NCBI GenBank assembly: GCA_023212645.1
Contig: JALBYC010000053.1
Coordinates: 1-17,854 of the forward strand
From: Farysia itapuensis
Lineage: Eukaryota; Basidiomycota; Ustilaginomycetes; Ustilaginales; Ustilaginaceae
Length of the DNA stretch: 17,854 nt
Direction of reading: 5' to 3'
Part shown: positions 13,581-17,854 of the stretch, one piece after another
How positions within the stretch are numbered: position 1 is the stretch's first letter
Layout of the letters: each line of letters starts with the position of its first letter
The notes under the pieces: generated by a model
Databases searched by the model: none
Seen by the model: only the letters and a program-made list of their open reading frames with translations
What the model was told of the DNA's origin: nothing
Made by a program: the position numbers and the translations under genes

Positions 13581-14630
13581 ATGACAATGCCCGTCTCATT
13601 GCTGTCGACACTGCCCCGCATTGCATTGCGCACATCGCGAGTACCACTGGCACGAGGGTTCGCCACTTCCCGTGTCGACCTGGCCAGCACACTGGTCTTT
13701 CTCGAACACAAGAAGGGTGTCTTTAATCCTGCTGCATTGTCCGCACTCACGGCTGCTCAGCAGATTGGTGGCGACGTCGACGGCTTCGTCGTGGCCAACG
13801 AGGGGGAAGTCAAGGAGATTGCTGAGAAAGCATCCAAACTGGCCGGCTTGAGCAAGGTGCATTTCAGCAAGCATGCCGAGTTTGCCAACCATCTGTCGGA
13901 GCCGTTGGCGCCGTTGATCAAGAAGCTGGTAGAGGACAAGTCCTACTCGCACGTCTGCACGGGACACACTGCCGTCGGACGCGACATTTTCCCACGCATG
14001 GCTGCGCTCCTCGACACATCCCAGGTGTCGGACATTATCGCCATCGAGGGCGAAGATATCTTTGTCCGCCCCATCTACGCTGGCAATGCCATTGCGACGA
14101 TCAAGAGCACGGACAAGGTCAAGGTGTTCACCGTCCGTGGCACGGCTTTTGACGCTGCTGCCACCGAAGGTGGCAGTGCCTCTACGGAAGAGTACTCGGC
14201 AGACGGCGTGGAGTCGCTGACGACGTTTGTGGAAGAAAAAGTGTCCGAGTCTTCGCGTCCAGATTTGGCCACCGCTCCGCGGGTCGTCTCGGGTGGTCGA
14301 GCGCTCAAGTCGGCCGACAACTTTGTCAAGTACATTGAGCCGCTTGCCGACTCGCTCAACGCCGCCGTCGGTGCCTCTCGTGCCGCTGTCGACGCAGGGT
14401 ACGCCGACAACGCCCTACAGGTCGGCCAAACCGGCAAGATTGTCGCCCCCGAACTCTACATGGCCATCGGCATCTCGGGCGCCATTCAGCATCTCGCAGG
14501 CATGAAGGACTCCAAAACCATCGTTGCCATCAACAAGGACGCAGACGCTCCCATCTTCCAAGTCGCCGACCTCGGTCTCGTCGCAGACCTCTACGAGGCC
14601 GTACCCGAAATGCTCGAGAAGCTCAAGTAA
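13581..14630 (+). CDS. ETFA: Electron transfer flavoprotein alpha subunit, mitochondrial
   Basis: With ETF beta it carries electrons from matrix acyl-CoA and amino-acid dehydrogenases through FAD to ETF-ubiquinone oxidoreductase. The product is 349 residues, normal for the family. The N-terminus ([19 protein letters not shown]) is a clear mitochondrial presequence. The N-terminal alpha/beta domain follows (about 32-225). The C-terminal FAD domain is almost consensus: G-G-R-A-L-K-S (238-244), [11 protein letters not shown] (264-274), [14 protein letters not shown] and [11 protein letters not shown] (280-308), then [13 protein letters not shown] (318-330). The frame extends upstream of 13581 without ATG; the start chosen is the first ATG, with another two codons on. 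No introns. It is 120 bp ahead of the APC4 start on the same strand. Confidence 0.97.
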   Translation: MTMPVSLLSTLPRIALRTSRVPLARGFATSRVDLASTLVFLEHKKGVFNPAALSALTAAQQIGGDVDGFVVANEGEVKEIAEKASKLAGLSKVHFSKHAEFANHLSEPLAPLIKKLVEDKSYSHVCTGHTAVGRDIFPRMAALLDTSQVSDIIAIEGEDIFVRPIYAGNAIATIKSTDKVKVFTVRGTAFDAAATEGGSASTEEYSADGVESLTTFVEEKVSESSRPDLATAPRVVSGGRALKSADNFVKYIEPLADSLNAAVGASRAAVDAGYADNALQVGQTGKIVAPELYMAIGISGAIQHLAGMKDSKTIVAINKDADAPIFQVADLGLVADLYEAVPEMLEKLK

Positions 14631-14750
14631 TATCACTATTTTCCTAATCTAACATACTTGCGCCCGCCCCCTGTGTTAAATCGTGAGATTGCGACTGTCG
14701 AAGATCGCGAAGATGTGTTGGTCTTATACCACCATCATCCTTGCCCGACG

Positions 14751-17423
14751 ATGGACGAGCGAGGGGATGCGTTTGGCGTGCTGGGCAGTGCAGTGCTGGA
14801 GAAGGCATGTGTGCTGCTCCAGAATGCTGCCAATCCACGCATGGATCTGGTGCTCGTCGTCTCGCGCGATGCATCAGCGCAGTCGGCGACAGCGGCACCT
14901 CAACCACCTCCAGGCATGTCGGCGGCGCAGTTTGCCATTGTTCAGCGCATGTTGGCGCGTCAACGCGGTGCACAGGCTTCAACTGCAGCTCAGCAAGGTC
15001 CACCAGAGCCACAGCGTGGGCCCAAATTGGCACTCACCCTCTACCGCATGGGCGACGAAAGCACCGCCGTGTGGACAACACCGCTCTCCTTCGACAAACT
15101 CATGGACAACAATGCCATCACCGAGCAGGAACACGAAGATGTCTCGCTCAAGGATCTCGTATGGTCCCCCGCGGGAGATCGCTTCGCCGTGCTTGTCACG
15201 TTAACCCGCTCCCCCGCCAAAGCGTCGTCCTCGACGGATTCCATCCGTGTTGCGTCGTTTGTCAAGACGTACTCGGTCCAGGACGGCGCGCTTCTCTCTA
15301 CGCTCAAACTGCCAGATACGGCCAGCGCAACTCTGCAGGATGACCTGACGCTCTCGTGGTGTGCCGTTGATTTCAGTGCAGCGGGACCGGTAATCAGCCA
15401 GCTTGAGCAGCTGTTGGCAAAGTGTCGACCACTGCCGCCGCTTCCAGCCGAAGACACGTTTGCAAGCGGCGCAAGTGCACAGGGGAACCTCATGCCACAC
15501 CAGATACGCATGATGCAGATGAGCGGCAAGACGCCTCCCCCCTCCTTCACCTACCCGTCCACGCTGGCGCTCCAAGGAAGAGGAGCCCTGGCTTCTATCC
15601 CCACCCTGCCCCGCACACCTGCTCAGCTTGGTCTCCTCGAGACCACGCAAGGCGAGCCCGAAGCCACCAGCACTGCCGCCCCGGGCGAGTCTCTCCCGCT
15701 CTCTCCTACCACAATGGTCGTTGTGACTCGCAGTGATTCGCGCCAAGCTGCGCTGCTGCTCGAAGCAACCGCCCATGTAGGCAGCATCGACTTTCCGCAA
15801 GCGCAGACCGTCGCACTCGCTCACGACCTCTCCGCACTGTACAGTATGTGCATCACCCCATCCCAGGGCCAACTCCACATCGCTCCTCTTCCATTAGCAG
15901 CTCAAGCTGCGTATGGTCCCGACTGCGCTGCGCGGCGAATCTCGCGCTTGAGCCGCACAAGCCACCTGCTTCGCTTCTACCTCGGCTACGCCATCGATAG
16001 CGCTGCAGCCCTGGCGCAGATCTACACGCGCGACTGGCGCGACAAGGTGGTCAACGAATGGAACAAGCTCCTGGCCGATACCGAGGTCAAGTTCGGCTCC
16101 GATATGCAGTACGATCTGCTGTGTGTTTTGCTCACGGGACGCGCGAGCGATGCGGCAGATCACCTGTTGCTGGCCACGCTGACTGAAGGCGTGCTGACCA
16201 GGTTCGAGCAGTCCTTCCATGCAGCTGCGTATGCGATCAAGCGTCTGCTGGCGTACAGTGCCATTCCAGCCCTCGAACGTGCCATCATGTGCATGCAGGA
16301 CTTGCTCGGTCTCGTCCGCTTCTTTGCCCCGCATTCGGCACAGCACCAAGTCGAAACCCAATTGCGCGCCTTGCAGACCGCTCTGTCCTCAACCTTGACC
16401 CTAGCTCGGCTGGTGGATGTAGAAGCCGTCGTAGCACAGGAGTTCTTCCGCTGGTGTAGAGTCGAACGTGAGCGGCAGGAACGGATCAAACAGGATCAGG
16501 ACGAGCCGCGTCTCGCTATCACCTACGACGTACTCACTGTCGCACGCTTCATCCAGCGCGGGCTTGAAAACGTCGACATCACCAACATTCTCGCCAGCAC
16601 AGCTGGCCCCGCGCCTAACACGGCGGAAACGCAAGAAGCGCCGGTTTCGCTGAAGCAAGTTCTTGCAGATGCAAAGGCGCATCTCTCGGGTGCTGCGAGC
16701 GCGGGCTTTCCACCACCGAAAGGTACCCAGTGCGAAGGGGGAAGGACGGTGCTGCTGCTGCCCGTTCTTGAGACTGTCGCGGCCGGTGTGGGAGCTCTCG
16801 TGCAGGCTCTCTTATCGACCAGTCTCGGGCCGGTTCACGTCGAAACAATGTCACCAGTGGTGAGCAATCACGGGCAAGGAATAGTAATGGAGCCCTCCTG
16901 TGCCGTCACCTCGCTCGTCCAGCCACCGTCAGACGTCGTGGATTCACCCACCTGCGGTATGAAACGCACGCTGACGACGCCCTCTGAAACGCTCATCGCC
17001 CTCGCAAGCCACAGTGACACTGCTGCTGCTACTAGTGCCGTCATCATCACCATTTATCGCTTCGACCACTCGTCCCACCCCACACTCGAGACATACTCAT
17101 TCCCCACTCCGGCACTGCACACCGGCGTCGAGCTCGTCGACATGGCGTTTTACGGCGCGGACCACCTCCTGGTCCTCACAAACGCCACTTCCCAACCCAC
17201 ATCCTCCCTCCACCTCCTCACCCTAGCCGATGCGACTCATCCACTCCTCCTGCGGCAGCAAAACTGCACGACTGTGCTACAGTACAGAGCAACGCGTTTG
17301 GCCGTCAATACGAGCAAACAAACCGTGACCATCCTCTCTGACGACGCAAAAAAACTCACCTACATCGATATACCCCCCGCCGCCGCCCTCGCGCACGACC
17401 AACCCGACATGCTCCAGGATTAA
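14751..17423 (+). CDS. APC4: Anaphase-promoting complex subunit 4 (APC4/Cut20)
   Basis: It is a scaffold subunit of the APC/C ubiquitin ligase, which drives destruction of securin and cyclins and so chromosome separation. The 890-residue protein has an N-terminal WD40 propeller (about 15-400) with R-M-D-L-V-L-V-V-S (30-38), L-A-L-T-L-Y-R (93-99), D-L-V-W-S-P-A-G-D-R-F-A-V-L (135-148) and L-S-W-C-A-V-D-F (201-208). The long helical APC4 domain follows (about 400-620). It has D-L-L-C-V-L-L-T-G-R-A-S-D-A (455-468), then L-T-E-G-V-L-T-R-F-E, I-P-A-L-E-R-A and E-F-F-R-W. A C-terminal beta-rich part with low-complexity spacers ends the protein. Ala/Ser/Pro insertions (about 42-90 and 230-320) break the propeller. 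The start is the first ATG, with A at -3 and G at +4; the frame continues upstream without ATG. No introns. The family call rests on the propeller plus the helical-domain motifs. Confidence 0.85.
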   Translation: MDERGDAFGVLGSAVLEKACVLLQNAANPRMDLVLVVSRDASAQSATAAPQPPPGMSAAQFAIVQRMLARQRGAQASTAAQQGPPEPQRGPKLALTLYRMGDESTAVWTTPLSFDKLMDNNAITEQEHEDVSLKDLVWSPAGDRFAVLVTLTRSPAKASSSTDSIRVASFVKTYSVQDGALLSTLKLPDTASATLQDDLTLSWCAVDFSAAGPVISQLEQLLAKCRPLPPLPAEDTFASGASAQGNLMPHQIRMMQMSGKTPPPSFTYPSTLALQGRGALASIPTLPRTPAQLGLLETTQGEPEATSTAAPGESLPLSPTTMVVVTRSDSRQAALLLEATAHVGSIDFPQAQTVALAHDLSALYSMCITPSQGQLHIAPLPLAAQAAYGPDCAARRISRLSRTSHLLRFYLGYAIDSAAALAQIYTRDWRDKVVNEWNKLLADTEVKFGSDMQYDLLCVLLTGRASDAADHLLLATLTEGVLTRFEQSFHAAAYAIKRLLAYSAIPALERAIMCMQDLLGLVRFFAPHSAQHQVETQLRALQTALSSTLTLARLVDVEAVVAQEFFRWCRVERERQERIKQDQDEPRLAITYDVLTVARFIQRGLENVDITNILASTAGPAPNTAETQEAPVSLKQVLADAKAHLSGAASAGFPPPKGTQCEGGRTVLLLPVLETVAAGVGALVQALLSTSLGPVHVETMSPVVSNHGQGIVMEPSCAVTSLVQPPSDVVDSPTCGMKRTLTTPSETLIALASHSDTAAATSAVIITIYRFDHSSHPTLETYSFPTPALHTGVELVDMAFYGADHLLVLTNATSQPTSSLHLLTLADATHPLLLRQQNCTTVLQYRATRLAVNTSKQTVTILSDDAKKLTYIDIPPAAALAHDQPDMLQD

Positions 17424-17854
17424 TGTCATGCTTCAGCGCACGTGGTGATACAGTGTGGAACAATGTCGGAGTTTGTGCCCACTCGTGTGTATATGTATGT
17501 GCACTTGTTTCAAGGCGGGCTTTTGAGCAAGTCGACACAGTGTCAGTGAGCTTCACCAAATCACCGCAAGTACCGTATACCGCATGTACCGTATACCGCA
17601 TGTACCGCAAGTGCAAAACGGCCCGAGTCTAACAAATTTGTGCCCGTTTACCCGCAGGCACCTTTTGACTTTCTGCACCAAGACGGCCTTACGTTTCTCT
17701 CTTCTGTCACCGTGGCAAGGTGCTCGACGGTCATAAGTGATTGCTCATGACCTCCGCTTGCCGCGCTAAGCCCTGATGGCGGAGCAATCGCGTTTCGCAG
17801 ATTCGTTTTGCGATTTGCGCCAAAACTAAGGCCGCAGTGGCCTTCTCGTCTTGC
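17424..17854. other. Region without a confident gene at the right edge
   Basis: No recognised protein, tRNA or rRNA was found in these 431 bases. They contain an E-box CACGTG at 17439-17444, an 11-bp inverted repeat GACACAGTGTC at 17534-17544, and a 16-bp tandem duplication near 17571-17602. A TCTAAC plus CCGCAG pair at about 17629-17657 could be an intron branch point and acceptor on the plus strand. A 40-codon open frame runs off the right edge on the minus strand (stop at 17731-17733). This is probably the APC4 3' untranslated region followed by the edge of a neighbouring gene of uncertain strand. Confidence 0.5.
17571..17602. repeat. Perfect tandem duplication of a 16-bp unit
   Basis: The unit TACCGTATACCGCATG occurs twice with no mismatch at 17571-17586 and 17587-17602. 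A truncated third start, TACCG, follows from 17603. Both sides of the array read CCGCAAG (17564-17570 and 17605-17611), so the duplication sits inside a near-direct repeat. Each unit contains the palindrome GTATAC. Confidence 0.9.

Noticed and set aside
16200..16215. GGTTCGAGCAG resembling a tRNA B box
   Set aside because: It lies inside the APC4 helical domain in frame, with no matching A box or acceptor stem around it.
17828..17844. AAGGCC-GCAGT-GGCCTT inverted repeat, which contains an SfiI-type GGCCN5GGCC site
   Set aside because: It could hint at a cloning linker, but the spacer matches no adaptor I know and nothing else looks like vector; most likely chance in GC-rich DNA.

Overview
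The window looks like nuclear DNA from a compact, GC-rich, intron-poor fungal genome. A basidiomycete, perhaps of the smut/Malassezia side (Ustilaginomycotina), fits best. The evidence is eukaryotic-only families (EB1, Ku80, APC4, a homeobox gene), spliceosomal introns of 54-71 nt with GT..AG ends, long uninterrupted reading frames with Ser/Ala/Gln-rich tracts, and gaps between genes of only 26-160 bp. The exact taxon cannot be fixed by eye.

Layout, left to right. (1) 1-263: extreme homopolymer tracts (G12 and two C26 runs), then what looks like the 3' end of an intron. (2) 264-1835 (+): 3' part of a homeobox transcription factor that enters from the left. (3) 1912-2763 (-): an EB1/Bim1/Mal3 microtubule plus-end protein. 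(4) 2913-5210 (+): a TMEM135-like membrane protein, divergent from EB1. (5) 5307-5830 (-): an Rdx (SelW/SelT-like) thioredoxin-fold protein in two exons. (6) 5941-8394 (-): an Hst3/Hst4-type sirtuin. (7) 8555-9453 (+): an isochorismatase-family hydrolase in five exons, sharing a 160-bp bidirectional promoter with the sirtuin. (8) 9537-11924 (+): Ku80. (9) 11951-13462 (-): a DHH-DHHA1 phosphoesterase (RecJ-like), tail to tail with Ku80. (10) 13581-14630 (+): mitochondrial electron transfer flavoprotein alpha subunit. (11) 14751-17423 (+): anaphase-promoting complex subunit 4. (12) 17424-17854: no confident gene; it holds a 16-bp tandem duplication and possibly the edge of another gene.

Most genes are conserved eukaryotic housekeeping genes and do not form a metabolic pathway or operon. 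One loose theme is genome maintenance and division: an H3K56-type sirtuin, Ku80, a DHH nuclease-like protein, APC4 and EB1 lie within about 16 kb. No mobile element, CRISPR array, rRNA or tRNA was recognised. I see no clear new defence-like or mobile system. The most interesting items are the DHH protein with staggered start codons suited to mitochondrial and nuclear forms, the altered NAD loop of the sirtuin, and the C26 tracts at the left edge.
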